Shown: positions 1 through 13,491, counted from the stretch's first letter. The stretch: 64,000 nt of DNA from Apus apus (GCF_020740795.1 NC_067282.1:151886858-151950857); one strand, 5' to 3'. Notes: generated by a model from the letters alone, not told the origin. Numbers and translations: made by a program.

Positions 1-486
1 AGCTGTTCAGAGAGATAAGGAGCTGTCTCTACCTCTCTCTACAGCCATGAGGGTTGTAATTCTGGGAAGTCCCTGCTCTGTAGCTGAATCACTGGTTTTA
101 GAAAGTTAAAAATGTTGGATTAAGAGATACGGGGTAACTAAGTGACGAGAGGCTCCAGGAAGGTGGCTCTAGGTCTTTTGTCTGTGTTTTGAGGCTCAGG
201 GACCACCACAGGTCTCCTTAGGGAAGAAACCCAAACGCTGGCTCTCCTCCTGGCTGGTGGCACAAATTCCTTCCTTATACCATCCCAGGGGTCTGATCTT
301 TGTATCTGAAAGACCTGCAGCCAGAAAGGCACAGAAGTTTGGAGGTGCATACACACCACAAGCACACACACACACACACGCAGAGGCGTTCCCATCTCCA
401 CGCATCAAAGGGGTTTTGTCTCTTGTGTAATAAATAAATAGATAAAAGAAATAAAAGTGCTGGAAACAAGCCCAAAACTCAGGGTG
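1..486. other. Noncoding flank; (CA)n tract, no gene seen
   Basis: A short CA microsatellite at 363-379 and an AT-rich stretch at 428-459 are the only visible structures. Confidence 0.6.
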
Positions 487-775
487 ACGCGATCGCTTTG
501 GTGACAAAGGCAGAGGACGTGCCGGGTTCCCGCACGCCGAGTGCGGGCGGGCTGGGCGCGGGGCACGGGCGGGCAGCGATGGGCAGCGCGGGAGGCGGGA
601 GCAGGTCCTGGGACGGCAGGGAAGGTGCAGGGAGCTGTAACACTGCCAGCTGGGAACCGGCACGGAGGCTAATCATCCGGAGTTACACCCGCAGGGGTAA
701 AGGAGGCAATAAGCGGTGACTGTTTCATCCCTCACCTTTCGCGTCTCCTCGAGTACCCAGCCGTGCTGTCTCAGC
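487..775. promoter_or_regulatory. Small CpG island, possible orphan promoter
   Basis: About 28 CpG dinucleotides in about 290 bases by eye, against very few in the following kilobases, including GCGATCGC at 488-495. An AT-rich stretch with TAAATAAATAGATAAA lies just before it (428-459). A fair splice donor on the plus strand (GCAGGG then GTAAAG, GT at 697-698) follows. No open frame here resembles a known protein. It could be a promoter of an unannotated transcript on either strand, or a non-promoter CpG island. Distance to ELFN2 is too great for a proximal promoter. Confidence 0.5.
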
Positions 776-3748
776 CTCTTGCCTTTTTTCCTTCCTGCAG
801 AGGGCTCTATCTACCAGGCAATCCAGAACAGGGCCAGCACAGCCCGATTATGCATTCTGGTTATTTTTGCCCGAGCCACAGGAACATTGAATTAATGTCA
901 AGAGGCAGGGAACGTATCTGGGAGTTGAAGCAGACGCTCACCCTGGAGAAGGAACGTGAAGGTTTTCTTCTGCTCGCGCCTGCAAAGGTCTCCTGCATTG
1001 AGTCTCTGTGTCACAGATGTGATACAGAGTGAGTTTGCTGCCTGCTGCTCTAGAGCACGTGTGTTCACACACACATACTCACTCTTGCTTCGGGTTCAAT
1101 GCACGGAGGCAGGGTCCTGTCCAAAGGTGGGAGGAGAAGTTGAAATCTGGCCCTTAATCTTGGCAGCATCTCCAAAATATGTAAGAGAAATATCAATATG
1201 CATTTGGTTGGTGAAAGATGCCCCAGAGCCTAGGATTTGGGTGAGAAATGTCTGCTCTAAAGTCAGGTTCATGCTCTGTGTGACAGAAGCCATCAAAACA
1301 TAGCCTGGAGCCACTTTTCTACCCACAAGCTGGTGGTTGGGTGAGGGAATCCAGGCCAAGCCCTCACTAGAATTTACCTGGATCATTCCTTTGACAGCAG
1401 GGTCTATCCAAGCTTTTCCCAGTCCCTTCTCATCCCAAATGCTTGCAATTCTCTTCAGGCTGGCTATGCCCTTCCTCCTCCCTTCTTCCCCCAAATACCC
1501 ATGCATTGCAAAGCAGAATTATTCCTAGTGGGGACAGGGTGGGGAGGACAACTTGTGAGAGGTGAAACAATGCACAGAGATGGGCAATCTCCATCCATTA
1601 AACTAACCACAAGAGTCAGGTGGAGATGGACCAGGTTTTCTCTCTCCTAGAAACCGAAGTAGAGAAAGAGACAGTAGGTTTGAGTTTCCATTGCCTTTCC
1701 TTAGCTCCAGAACTGAAAATTCAATTCCAGACTCCCTGCCATACCGTACCCAAATCTCCTCAGTGCCATGAGCACAGTGGCAGCTGATGTTGCTCACCAG
1801 CAACACAACACAGTCACTCACTGGGCACTGTTCCTGACCTCATGCCTGCTGAATACCAGTGCATTTGGTATTGGCCAAGGTGTCTCAGATCAGGTCTGTA
1901 AAATGACCATTCACTCATACCCATGTGCTTTGCCAGCCATGCTTGGAGTCCTGGCAAATTTATGACGGGAAAGACTTGTACAACGACCATGGCACCACCA
2001 GTGAATGTGTTGCTGGCCACCACCACACATTCCTGTTGCTGAGGGCAACTGCAGCACCACACACGTGAATGCAGACACACAGACATACACAGAGCCCTTC
2101 AGGTACTAAATCTGACATTGCTGCCTGGTAGGCGTGTTCCCCTTTCTCATCATCGGCAGCATATGTGGCTCACATAGACATTAATTTATTCCCTGCCTGC
2201 CTAAGGACTCCTGCACACACCCAGTAATTCATTTTCATAATAAATGTCCATCTATTTTAATAAAAGGTCTGGCAGAGGAATACTGCAGATATGTGGAATA
2301 AACCATATCACTGCATCCTGCCTTCTTTCTCCTTTTTCCTTTCCCCCTGTCCCCTGTTTATCAGCTCCTTTTTGGAAAGCTATTACATTTTTAGAAGGCT
2401 TTCTAGAAATTGTTTGCAGCGACAGAGACAGAGCATCTGTGAGGGGAGCCAGCAGTCTCATTCAGCACAGCTTAGGTATCCAGCAAAGGGTAGAGAAAAA
2501 CTCTTGGGAGGTGGAGGGGAAAGGCAGTGCACAGATGGAGACAGGCTGGACTGAATAATGGATTCAGAACCCATCAAGGGGCATGAGTTGAACCTGTCAT
2601 TTTCCAGGAGGTAAATACCCTTGATGATGGGAGCTCATGAGCAAATAGAGGCCAGTAGGAAAGCAAGAGGCTGCAAGAGAGTTGGCGAGGAGTGGTGGTC
2701 AGTGGTGGGGTGGGAGCACCCATTTGACATACAGTCCCTGCCTGGCAGGCCTGAAACTGCTCAGCTGTGTGTCACACACCCTTCAGCACTCAAGGAAAAT
2801 CGAGCAGCTCTTTTCTGCTAGTGAAACAGGGCTCTCTGGAGTGGGACTGCCAGCCTTTCAGCTCCCTCTGATACAGTGTATGAGCCCCTGCACCTCACCT
2901 CTCCATAGCAGTGCAGGGACTGCCAACAGGAAGGGTCAACAGGTTTATCAGCTTGTTCCATAAATGTGGAGGAAAAGAAGGCTGTTACAAGGGCCTCAGA
3001 GGGATGAGAACCAAACTTCATACCCACTAGGATCAGACACTTGTATGGAAGGGAGCACAGCCCCATGGTATTGGAACTGGTTTGAACAGTGCAGTCAGAT
3101 TTGTGGGTCCAACAGGAGCAGTTCTTCCTGTTTCCTGTCCTTTACGTTTGGTGGTTGGAAAGCAACTTACTACCTGAGGATGGGGGATCCACTGAAGTTC
3201 TTCCTCTTAAAACTTTCTTTGAATATGCATTTCATACAGAAAGTCCAGAGCACAAAGCTAGAGGGCAGGATGGCTCTAAAGGCACCATGACCTCTCAGCT
3301 GCACCTTGTTCTGGCTCACTTCTGTCTCCAGCCTGACAGAGGACCAGTCTAGGGAGGTGGAGGAAGTCCAAGCAGACTGGGGTTTCTTGCAGTGACACTG
3401 CTGTCACATCTGTAGTGGCTCTGCGACAGGAGTGTGCAGCTGTTTCATCTTGCCATGCCATTTCCAATCCTGCTGCCTCCCTGTGATGAAGATGAATGTG
3501 GCCTGTCCTAGGTTATCACTTCCCCGTGCACGTGTGCCTGTATGCAGACATCAGTTTGCTCCTGAAAGCTGATGCTACCAGGCTAACTGCAAGGAGGCTG
3601 GGTATGGTGGGACAGAGGAAAGACTCAGGGAGCATGGAGGAGTCTGGGTCTTGTGAGGGCAGCTGATGAAGAAGGGCTTGCAGGTGAGAAGAGCAAGGCT
3701 TTCACCTCATCTCCAGGGTGGGGACAGCACAACTGACAGCAACAAGGA
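776..3748. other. Noncoding, no gene or repeat recognised
   Basis: A strong acceptor-like pyrimidine tract plus CAG ends at 800, but the sequence after it gives only short frames with no recognisable product. I see no repeat family here. Confidence 0.6.
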
Positions 3749-3882
3749 AGATAAGTCATTAGGAAGAAATTCTTCACTCTGAGGGTGGTGAGACACTGGA
3801 ACAAGTTGCCCAGAGAAGCTGTGGATGCCCCCTCCCTGGAAGTGTTCAAGGCCAGGTTGGATGAGACTTGGAGCAACCTGTA
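3749..3882 (+). mobile_element. CR1 LINE internal fragment
   Basis: About 130 bases match the CR1 C-terminal stretch (GAGGGTGGTGAGACACTGGA through AAGGCCAGGTTGGATGAGAC). The match stops after GAGCAACCTG without the 3' tail, so the copy is truncated at both ends. Confidence 0.85.
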
Positions 3883-5948
3883 AGGGAAGACGGGAGATCA
3901 CAGTGGAGCAGGGAAGGGCAGTCCTTCCCCCAGCATGTGGGGGCAGGACAGACTGCAGTGAGGTCTACAGAGACTGTAGGACTCCTGCCCCATGGGGGCT
4001 ACATTAATGGGAACACAGGCCTTCACCTGGAGCAGAGTTTGGGGAAGGACTCTGGTGGCTATGTCCTTCTAAAGTATTAGTTTGACCTTAAGGAACCTAC
4101 AGGAAAGACATTTTCTGCTGGTTCTTTAACTGTGGTGGGTACAGCAAGGTTCCTGGGGTTGGCTGAAGAGGTAATGATTTGTGCAATTAATGTCTAATCA
4201 GTTCTATGAATATTTATTGCTAGTCAGCAAGCTTCTGAGTGACAGTGAAGTCACTTCTGACTGGAATCACATTCACAGGTAAACCACAGCCTCCTCTGGG
4301 GTTCACAGACCTTCCACTGGGGCAAAAGGCCCAAAAGGTATAACCATCCTGCTGGACATGGGAGGCACATGGGCAATGTGCACATGGAAAAGCACATTAA
4401 ATTCTTTCTTGGGGGAGGAAAAACTGGGGTTTTAAAATTGACTGGCTGGGGAGAGACACCTTGAAATAGTCTGATATATTAAAAAACTTAACCCATGACT
4501 GAGTCTGAGCTTGTTCTTTGTTTTTGTGTGTGTGTTCTTTCTCATTTATCTTCTATTGCAACATGGGAGAGAAAATAAAAAGGAGAGAAATACAGATTGC
4601 AACTGCTTGAAAAGTCTTGTAACAGTCAGGGATTTCTTGGAGATTGTAGTTGATCCTTCTCCCAATATGGCATAAACTGTGCAGAAAGCTAGTGTTGTGT
4701 GTCCTAAAGAAATACTATTTTGGGGATTTTCTGTCATCATCAGAAATTTGACACTTCTTAAATTTGCCCACGTGTATGCTCCTTTCCAGAACCCCCTGTT
4801 CTCTCCTTTTACTTTCCCCCTGCTCTAATACTTTCACCTCACCTCTCTCTCTGGATTTTCTTTCCCATGGTGACTTCTGTCCTCTGTGCTTTGTTCAGCC
4901 CTCTCCTCACCACTGTCCTCTTACTTTCAACAAATCCACTTCTTCTCTTTTCCTGGTGAGGGATGCTGCCTCTCCTGCCCCCCCGCTCCCTGAACAGACT
5001 CAGTCTGCCTTGGCAGGGCTCTGGGAAAACCCCTTATTATCAGTGGAAAGTGAGTTTAAACCTAACTAAACCTGAGCCAAACTCTTCAGCTCCTGCTGCT
5101 CACCTGCAGCTGGGTTTGTGCTGGAGGCACTGCCAAGAGCCTGTTATTACCTATATGAAAAAAATACACAGCCCTCCCTGAGAAAGAAGAGCCATAGATA
5201 ACAGTGATTTGCCCATTTCCTGCTGCCTTCTGAATGGGAAAAAACACCCCAAATTCCAGTAGGGCTTCCAGCACTCAGCAGAGGGAGAGGGACAGAGACA
5301 GCTCTGCACATTTTCACTTTCTGCATGGGAAGGATCCTGTGGCTTTTGGTGGCACAGTAAAAGAAAGATCCTTCGAATTCAAGGTTCCCTTCCTCTCATG
5401 TGATGATGCTTGGCCTTGAGCCAACACAGGACTGAGAAAGTACAAAGATGGGAGCCAATATAGACCAAAAATAAACAGGAAGGTATCAGGGGAGGAAAGA
5501 AAAGGGAGTGTTGGCAAGCCTGAAATCATTATCATCATATACAACAAGGGCTCTGTTCTGCAGAGCTCTGCTTGTCTTGCTGCAGTCCTTGACTTTCCTC
5601 ATCAGCTGCTCCACTGTGCTCTAGATGCTGTGATTTCAATATCCAGGAGCTAATGAGCTGCTTGGCCTCATCTGCAGAGGGCATTCAGCAGGAGAAAGTG
5701 TGCTTCACACACAAAAAGGCTAGAGGGACTTCAAGAGATGATACGGGAAGGGGCAGGGAGAAGCAAGCAGCTCAGAGCCACATGCTGTAGGGAAGAAGTG
5801 CACACAGAGGTTCCTGGAAATGCCAGCTGACCCTCATCCCCAGGCACGCACAGCTTCACCTCACAAAGCCTGATGCCCATAAAGTGATGCCTTTACTCTG
5901 ATGCAGTGAAAATTAATGTAATGATAGACAACACATAGGTTTGCATAG
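3883..5948. other. Noncoding, no gene recognised
   Basis: A pyrimidine-rich stretch at about 4790-4990 is the only compositional feature. Frames across it are low in information and unlike known proteins. Confidence 0.6.
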
Positions 5949-6008
5949 ACAACCAGTAGTCAGCCAATGGTAGAAAACCAGTAGTCAACCCATGGTAGAC
6001 AACAAGTA
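5949..6008. repeat. 25-bp tandem repeat, 2.4 copies
   Basis: Unit one (5949-5973) and unit two (5974-5998) differ at a few positions around ACCAGTAGTC and ATGGTAG; a third partial unit (5999-6008) follows. The array abuts the 5' truncation point of the CR1 copy starting near 5998. Confidence 0.85.
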
Positions 6009-6836
6009 ACAAGCTGTGTTCCTCAAGGGTCAGTACTGGGACCAATATAAATGAAAATATTTAATATCTTCATTCATGACATAGATAGTGGGATTGAATG
6101 TGTCCTCAGCAAGTTTGCAGATGACACCAAGCTGAGTGGTGCAGTTGACATGCTAGTGGAAAGGGATGACATCCAGAGGGGCCTTGAACATCAGAAAGTT
6201 CAACAAGGCCAAGTGTAAGGTCCTGTGCCTGAGTTGGGGCAATCCCAAGTACCAGTACAGACTGGATGAGAAATGGATTGAGAGCTGCACTGCAGAGAAG
6301 GACTTGGGGATACCAGTGAATTAAAAGTTGCATATGAGCCAGCAATGTCCACCTGGAACCCAGAAAGCCAACTGTGTCCTGGGCTGCATCAAAAGAAGCA
6401 TGACCAGCAGGTAGAGGGAGGTGGTTCTAGCCCTCTACTCCACTCTTGTGAGACCTCAACTGGAGTACTGTGTTGGGGCCCCCAACAGAAGAAAGACATG
6501 GACCTGTTAGAGTCAGTCCAGAGGAGGATCATGAAGATGATCAGAGGGGCAGGAACACCTCTCCTATGAAGACAGCCTAAGACAGCTGGGGTTGTTCAGG
6601 CTGGAGAAGAGAAGGCTTCGGGGAGACCTTATTGTGGCCTTTCAATATATGAATGAGACTTGTAAGAAAGATGAAGAAAGATGTGGAAGCCACATCCTTG
6701 GAAATGTTCAAGGCCAGGTTGGATTGGGCTTTGAGCCACCAGGTCCAGTGGAAGGTGTCCCTGTCCATGCAAGGGGGTTGGAACCAGATGATCTTTGAAA
6801 GTCCCTTCCAACCTAAACCCTTCTGTAATTCTAGGA
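5998..6836 (+). mobile_element. CR1 LINE: RT C-terminal part to 3' end, with internal deletion
   Basis: The decayed plus-strand reading includes the RT core block FADD (near 6111-6135, [11 protein letters not shown]), then the ORF2 C-terminal region, and ends with CCCTTCCAACCTAAACCC and a decayed ATTCT tail. Compared with the copy at 7688-8040, about 150-170 bases are missing near 6670-6690. Frameshifts and stops show it is dead. Confidence 0.9.
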
Positions 6837-7687
6837 ACACATGCACATCCACACACGATCCTTTTCCACTACCATACTTTCTTATACCCATTTGACCCCT
6901 CCTCATCTTTCCCAAGCTAGACCAAAATATCACCAACTTCTCCAAACATAAGACTGGACTTTTAGAAAATCACAGAATTGTATTTGAATGTCCAGGGGAA
7001 CCTTGCCTAGTTAGATTTTCAGTATAATTTGTTGCTCTGAAGAAAACAAATCGTGCTTCCTTCCTTTTTATAATTGGTACGAGAATTGAAATTGTCTGTT
7101 CTGGAGTCACCTGACTCCAGGTGCTGGGGTTTTAAGGAAAATGTTAAATATCATGGTGCTTTGGTCAAAATGGTGAGAGTTTGCATCATTTCGATGCACT
7201 CCTTTCATCAGACACCTCTCCTCCTGATGAGAGGCATTCTCTTACACTCACGTCTTGTCCCGAATATTTGCCCTCCTGCATTCCCCAGCACCTGACCAAA
7301 ATCTCTATGTACCACAAGCAGCTCTGCTTAGTCCCTTGAAATCACACACAGAAAATACCTTTGTTTGTTTGTTTGTTTGTAACTTTGTTTAAAGGAAAGG
7401 CCAATGTTCTTCTTGCCACAGGACAAGGTACCAAGTTTCTTCCCAGCTTTTCCATATACACGTCCATGGCACAGACTCCTCCATGATACCTTCTTATGAC
7501 TGCTGCCCAAATTAATAAAGGAACCAGACGTAGCATGTACCCTGAGGAAAATCAGGAATTCAGAAAGTGTTAGTGTTCAGCATGCTGCTAAAAGATACCG
7601 CCTCCTTCAGTCTGATTAGCAGAATGCAAGGCTACAATTTTCATGTCAAGAATTACATGAAGTGGCATGAAATGATGTGTTTTCTCA
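6837..7687. other. Unique sequence between two CR1 copies
   Basis: Contains a (TTTG)n microsatellite at 7360-7380. No gene recognised. Confidence 0.65.
7360..7380. repeat. (TTTG)n microsatellite
   Basis: Five uninterrupted TTTG units. Confidence 0.9.
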
Positions 7688-8040
7688 TGGAGATCTTATT
7701 GCAGCCTTTCAACACTTGAAGGGGACCTATGAGAAAGATGGGAACAAATATTTTAGCAGGGCCTGTAGTGAGAGGACAAGGAGCAATGGTTTCAAACTGA
7801 AAGAGGGCAGATTTAGACTAGTTACTAAAAACAATTTTTTTACAATGAGGGTGGTGAGACACTGGAACAGGTTTCCCAGAGAGCTTGTAGAAGCCCCATT
7901 CCTGGAAATATCCAAGGTCAGGTTGGACAGGTCTGTGAGCAAGCTGATCTAGTTGAAGATGTCCCTGCTCACTGCAAGGGGCGTTGGAACGAGATGATCT
8001 TTAAAGGTCCCTTCCAACCTGAACCACCCTGTGATTCTAA
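7688..8040 (+). mobile_element. CR1 LINE 3' fragment
   Basis: Begins in the ORF2 C-terminal coding part (GGAGATCTTATTGCAGCCTT) and runs through GAGGGTGGTGAGACACTGGAAC to CCCTTCCAACCTGAACC and a TGTGATTCTAA tail. Same orientation as the copy at 5998-6836, with about 850 bases of unique sequence between them. Confidence 0.9.
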
Positions 8041-11000
8041 AGCCCTGCACTTGCAGAGCCCACAGCCCAACCTCCAGCCCTTTAGCTGTGAGAGATACTG
8101 CCCAGCTACACTGTTACGCTGTGGGCAGCTCTCTCCCCTGCAGAACCAGGCTTGTCGGCCTGAGCAGCCAGCGCCCAGAGCTGCAGGTGAAACCATGGGG
8201 CTCTTGTAGCCCTTAGCAAAGCCTTGAGGCCTTTGATGTGGGGTAGGAAGAAGAGGAAAGCTGCTGGCTTCTAGGTAAGTTGAAAGATGCTGCATATTTC
8301 CTCTCCCCTCCCCAGAGCAGGCAGGCTGCTCCAGTGAGCTGGGAACTGCTAAGAGATTGAAAACTTGTTGCTGTGAATTTCAGAGATGCCTGGCAGGGGC
8401 AGCTGGAGCAATGCAGGGTTCAGAGTATTAAACTCACCATACTAAAGTCATAATGGGATTTTGCATGGTGCTGTGACCAGAATACCCAAACCAGCTCAGC
8501 ATCTTGCTTCATCAGGCATGCTTTAAATACCTCCTTCTTGCTCCAGTCCCTCTTCCCCCGCCTGTAGGGCATATCCCAGCCCTGAGGCTTCAGAAGGATG
8601 TCTGTCTGTACAGGAGGAAGGGGGGCTTCACCCCTCGAGCCCACCCAAGCCCCACAGGCTTGTTGGCTTCTTCCTCTGCTCCTTTTAGGAATGTAATAAG
8701 GATCTTTTATAGGTGGGAATACATCAGCCATGAAAGGGACAGGGCAGAATTGCTCCTTAGGATGAAGGAGCAAGGAAATGAGTTTCTGGGGAGATGGGTC
8801 AGATGCATTTGGAAAGGAGGCTTGGGAAGAGACAGATCAAATGACAAATGGGACATGAAGGAAAGGCATGGAGCAAAACTAGGAGGAGGGATGCTCCAGG
8901 GAAAGACAAAGGAATAGCTTAGGGGAGGGATACCTTCAGGTTAAGGAGGATGTGGACAGGGCCCTGTCACTGGGAGGAAGGGTACCCAGGAAATGGGTCT
9001 GTGAGAGGGCGAGCACTGGGTCTGAACAGGAGTTTGCAGTATGTGGTCAGGGGAGAGCAGGATGTGCATTATAGGGAGGTGTATATCTGCACTATTTCCC
9101 ACAGGGTGAATTTCTCTTAGAAAAAGCCACTTTGTAATCAGGAAGCTGGGATTTGTTCTGCTGGATCTGCCTCTCCTCTGCAAATTATTTAATAGAGTTC
9201 ATCTGATTACATCCTGTGCCCTGGAGGAGGTGAGGAGGTCAAACGTCTTCTGGGGGACAGACACTTAGCAAAGCTGTTTCCCTACTGTTGCAGAGACCAT
9301 AATCTCTGTGTCTGATTAATCAGCTGTAGTACTTAGAAGGAAGAAAACAAGATGCAAAATAAGGGTGGATATGAGAGTGAACCCTCCTTCTATCGTGCAT
9401 GGGACTCCAAGGCTGGGAGCTACCATCCTAAGCTGATTGTGCTACCTGCCCACCTCTGCAGCTGCCCAGAAGAGGTGAGGGCAGGGAAGGTCTGAGATTT
9501 CCTCCCAGACCCCACAGCTTGGTGAACGGAGAACCACCCAAATATATTGGTGGGGCTCAGACTTTGCAACAAGGGGAATGTATAAAGGGAAAGTGCCTAA
9601 GATGCCCATGCATTAGGGACAAAAGAGGTAGTGGCAGGGCTTGCACAACTGAGGAGAAGCCTAGTTACTGTACTTACTCCTGCCTTACTGTCTCAGTGGT
9701 TTTTGGATCAGGAGACCTCAGGCACTGCAGCTATCTCTGTCCCACAGAGCTGACTCTGGGGTGCAGATGAAGGGTTGAGGGAACCTGTTTAGATCTGGAG
9801 TATGTGTTTGCTGTTAGCAGAAAACAGGAGTATGGACAATATTAGGACTGAAAGAGAAGATCAGCAAGGAAGAACAAAATAATGAAAAAGTGAGAAGAAA
9901 GCAGCCAGATCTACAGAGAGAGGTACCAGGGCAGCCTGTGTTCACACTTATTTATCAGTGTTGCTGTGGTCTCCTCCTTTGCCTGACAATTTTAGTCTGA
10001 GCATACAATATGTGGCAGGAGGAAAACACCTCATCATAAGGAGAGGGTTTGGATGCCAGGAGAAATAGGGCCCAACAGCCTCTTCAGAAACTCTCTTAAA
10101 GGCAAAAAGGATTTTTCACTCCCTTAACCCTTGAAGGCCCAGACTTCACATTGGATTAGAAGGCAAGGAACTCGCCTTCAGAGAGTTGAGCTCCAGACCT
10201 CCCAGTGTAGCTGGGGGTTTGCTATTTCAGCTTTACCTTTTCCTTATGTTGACTCTCTAAAATGAGACATTATACTGGAGTAACCATTTTGCTTCTCCAC
10301 GGGTTGCTCATTTACTGAGCTGCAAGCGCTTTGGAGTAACTAGCACTTACTACAGCTGCACAGTGCCTGCATACAATGACACTCTTATTCTTGCTGGGGC
10401 TACTGGAAATAACCCTGGTACCTGTAACCAAAAGAGTGGACTGCAGACTCACAGATACCTTCTTCATCATAAGAACAATTACAATTTGATAGACTTTCTG
10501 GAGAACCTGGCTCCTACTCATGTACACTTTCCTTCCTATATCCCCCTTCCTTATCCACTCTTCTGAGGTTTTGCCCACTCTGTATTCCCATGATTACTCC
10601 TTAGCACTCTCCTGAGCCCTTCAGTGGGATTGCACTTGGCTGGCTTCCAGCCAGCGTGGCTTTTCCTCCCCTGCCATGAGTAGGCAGGCAGGGAGAGTAG
10701 GAGGGAAGAGTGAGGATGCCTCTGGGCAACATCCCTGCCACACTGGTTTGGTTTATCTGCCATCAAGATGTCACAGAAGCCCACCTGACCCCAGGCTTTG
10801 CCATTGTGACAGATTTGGAGTTAGCTTCCCTCCCTCTACAGCCCCCTCAACCCAAAATGTAAGCCTGAGTGGAAGTGCAAGAGATGTGGGTTACAGTAAG
10901 GGAAGATCTGTCAGTGCCGTTTGGAATATTTAAAGTGCCCCATGTGACATTCTGGCATGGTGAGCATCAGCACAAGGAACGTGTGAGGCATTTCTGTGCA

Positions 11001-13491
11001 TGCTGCTCCTTTCTAGCCCAGGGGAAGCCAGGAAGGTACCTGAAGGTTTGCTTTTCAGCTGTGGGCAAGCTTGAAGGAAAACTGCATTGCTTAACAACTT
11101 GCCTGGCCAGAGCCCCAGAGGCAATGCTCCCTGGCTGGGTAACAAGAGCATCCATCTCCAGTGCTGGCAGTGTGGCAGTCAGCTGCTTGTGGAAAAGATG
11201 GATCAATTCATAACACAGCCAAAGGAAACCTAGGAGGGAGATGGAGTCCAATTCTGTCAGGTCAGGCTGTGGCTGGTTAGCAGTAGAAGAACAAAACTTA
11301 GCTGAGTCTTTTCTTTGGCACTCTGGAGGGTGAGGCCTGGGTATGGATAAATGGGAGTGAATCCTAGTGTCACTATGATCAGCAGAAGGTTGGGGCATCA
11401 TTCTTACTCCTTCATTAGCCTTCTGTCCCAAATCAGACACCAGCTGCCCACACTGCTGTGCCAAATCCCCACCACTCCCTGCCCCTACCCCAGATACAAG
11501 GGGAAGGCAGAGCAGATTGAGGGAGAGCAGGGATGGAGCTAGCAAGGGGTACATGGCTCCACCTCTCCCTAAATGCTCTTCACTTTCCTTTTTCCTTTTG
11601 GTACCCCGTATGCAGTTGTGTCCCAAATGCTCAGTGAGGAAAGGCATGCGAAACCCTTCCTTTCACCACCTCTCCACAGAGGATCTTCAAAGGCTGGGGA
11701 ATGGCATTATCTCATTTCCCTGTGTGCAGGGAAATGCTTCTCCCTTACAGAGAAGCAAGTCATACCTGACTGAGGATGGTATCGCCACCCTCAGGCGATA
11801 GGCTGGAAAGACCCAACTCACAGAGCTCCAGCCGGCAGCCAGCCACTCCTGCTCCACCTCACTCCACTCCATGGGGCAGGGGGAGATGGCTCCATACCAA
11901 GCTTCCTCCTTCCCTTTGAGGGATGGACATGTCTCCCTTTGCTCTTCTCAAGGGCAAGGCACCATTGGGTACAGAGGAGGACAGCAGTTCTCTGTGTTGG
12001 AGAATGGCTTCCCACCTAGAAACAGGCATGCTGTTAGCGAACAGTACTGCACAGGGTTGTCATCTTGAGATGCAGAATCACAGGAGTAAGGTCCCTGGCA
12101 AGAGGAAAGGGCAATCCCATACTCGACATATACAGTCTGTTGGCCCTAATTCCTCCTCTGCTCTGGGCTCTTGGTGCCAGGATGAGATGCATCAGGAGAG
12201 GTACCATTTTGCTAAATCTTGAAGCTGACACTTTTAATATCCATTAGCGTTGCTACTCTGCCAGAGAGCATTAGCTGAGACACATGGACTGTTCCTTTCC
12301 TGATTCCTAGGCCCAGCTCATACTATCCCTCCCCTTTTGTTTCCACAGCCCAGCCTGACTTGTGTTCACAGCTCTGACAACATCAGTTATCTCAGGTTCA
12401 ACTCCTCTCTTCAACAAATCTGTCATGGCCATCTTCCACTCCACTCCTTTTCAAGGAGTTTTGTATCTTGAGGAAAGTGTCTCTCCACACAATGTACATG
12501 GATCCACACCCAGACACATACCTAGCACAGGACAGAAATGAAGACTTACTTCTGCCTCCAAGAAACAGATAGGAAGCACTAAGTGGAGCAAAGGAACGAG
12601 AAAGTTTGAAATACAGACTCTGTCATTCCCTCTTGGCTGCATTGCAGGGGTCAGTGGACTCCTCTGCCAAGACTTTTTTTTTTTGAGGCACTGTGCAATT
12701 AAGTTGTCAAAGCCATCCCTGCCATCCCTCCACTAGCCTGCACTACTGAGCATCCAAAAGCAGGATGCTTGGTGCTCCTCTGCAGGATATGAACAGAGGT
12801 GAGGAAAGTGAGTACATTTTGTTCTGGACATCTGTGACTAGGTGAGAAGATGGAGCTGGCCTTCTAAGCATTGGCCAAGCTGCCATAGGCTCAACGTGCT
12901 ACTTGCCAAATCCAAGCAACCTGAAACATCTTATACCCAGGTAGTTAAACTCTCCTCTCCCTGAACAGGAGGCTATATAGCAACCCTTGGCATTGGCTCT
13001 GCCTCAAAGCAGGCATGAAAGAAAGGGAACGATTTTGGATGCAGTGCAGATTGTTCTGCACTGTTTGACTGTGCAGCTGTCAAACATCAGAGACAGAAGG
13101 AAGATTATATCAGGGTTCCCATTTTGGCTGTGTGGCTTTGAGCACCAATGCATGTGTGTAACCAAGAAATGTCAAAGGCTGCTACAGATTCATGTACCTT
13201 CACCCACAAACCTTTTGATCTACCTCCTACTCTTGACAACAGAATCCATCTTTTTTTTTTTTCCCCCTCCCACCCACAGAGGTGCTGAGAAAAGGAAAAA
13301 TAAGGCAGTGGTTACCCACTACACTTAGCCAAGCCAAGATCAGCACAGTACTCCACAGCCATGATGTCACCTCAGTGGGAAAGTAGTACAGGGAAACATG
13401 TTTGTGGACATGTGCTTAATGATGGAGAAAGGATTTTGTGAGAGTACAGTTCGGTGTATTTATATTTGTTTGTGTTCATAAAGAATAAATT
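8041..13491. other. Noncoding, no gene recognised
   Basis: The longest frame (10967-11647, minus, 226 codons) has no recognisable domain, no repeated motif and no credible exon context; I take it as chance. No interspersed repeat seen. Confidence 0.55.

Noticed and set aside
498-719. A 73-codon frame in the CpG island
   Set aside because: Low-complexity Gly/Arg/Ser translation typical of a CpG island; kept as a candidate promoter only.
779-842. Strong acceptor-like tract with CAG ending at 800, suggesting a coding exon
   Set aside because: Frames after it soon hit stops or give unrecognised peptides, and no following donor could be justified. It may still belong to a noncoding exon.
10967-11647. 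A 226-codon minus-strand open frame, the longest unexplained one
   Set aside because: No domain, motif or family resemblance, uneven composition and several overlapping frames on the other strand. Most likely chance in sequence of moderate GC.
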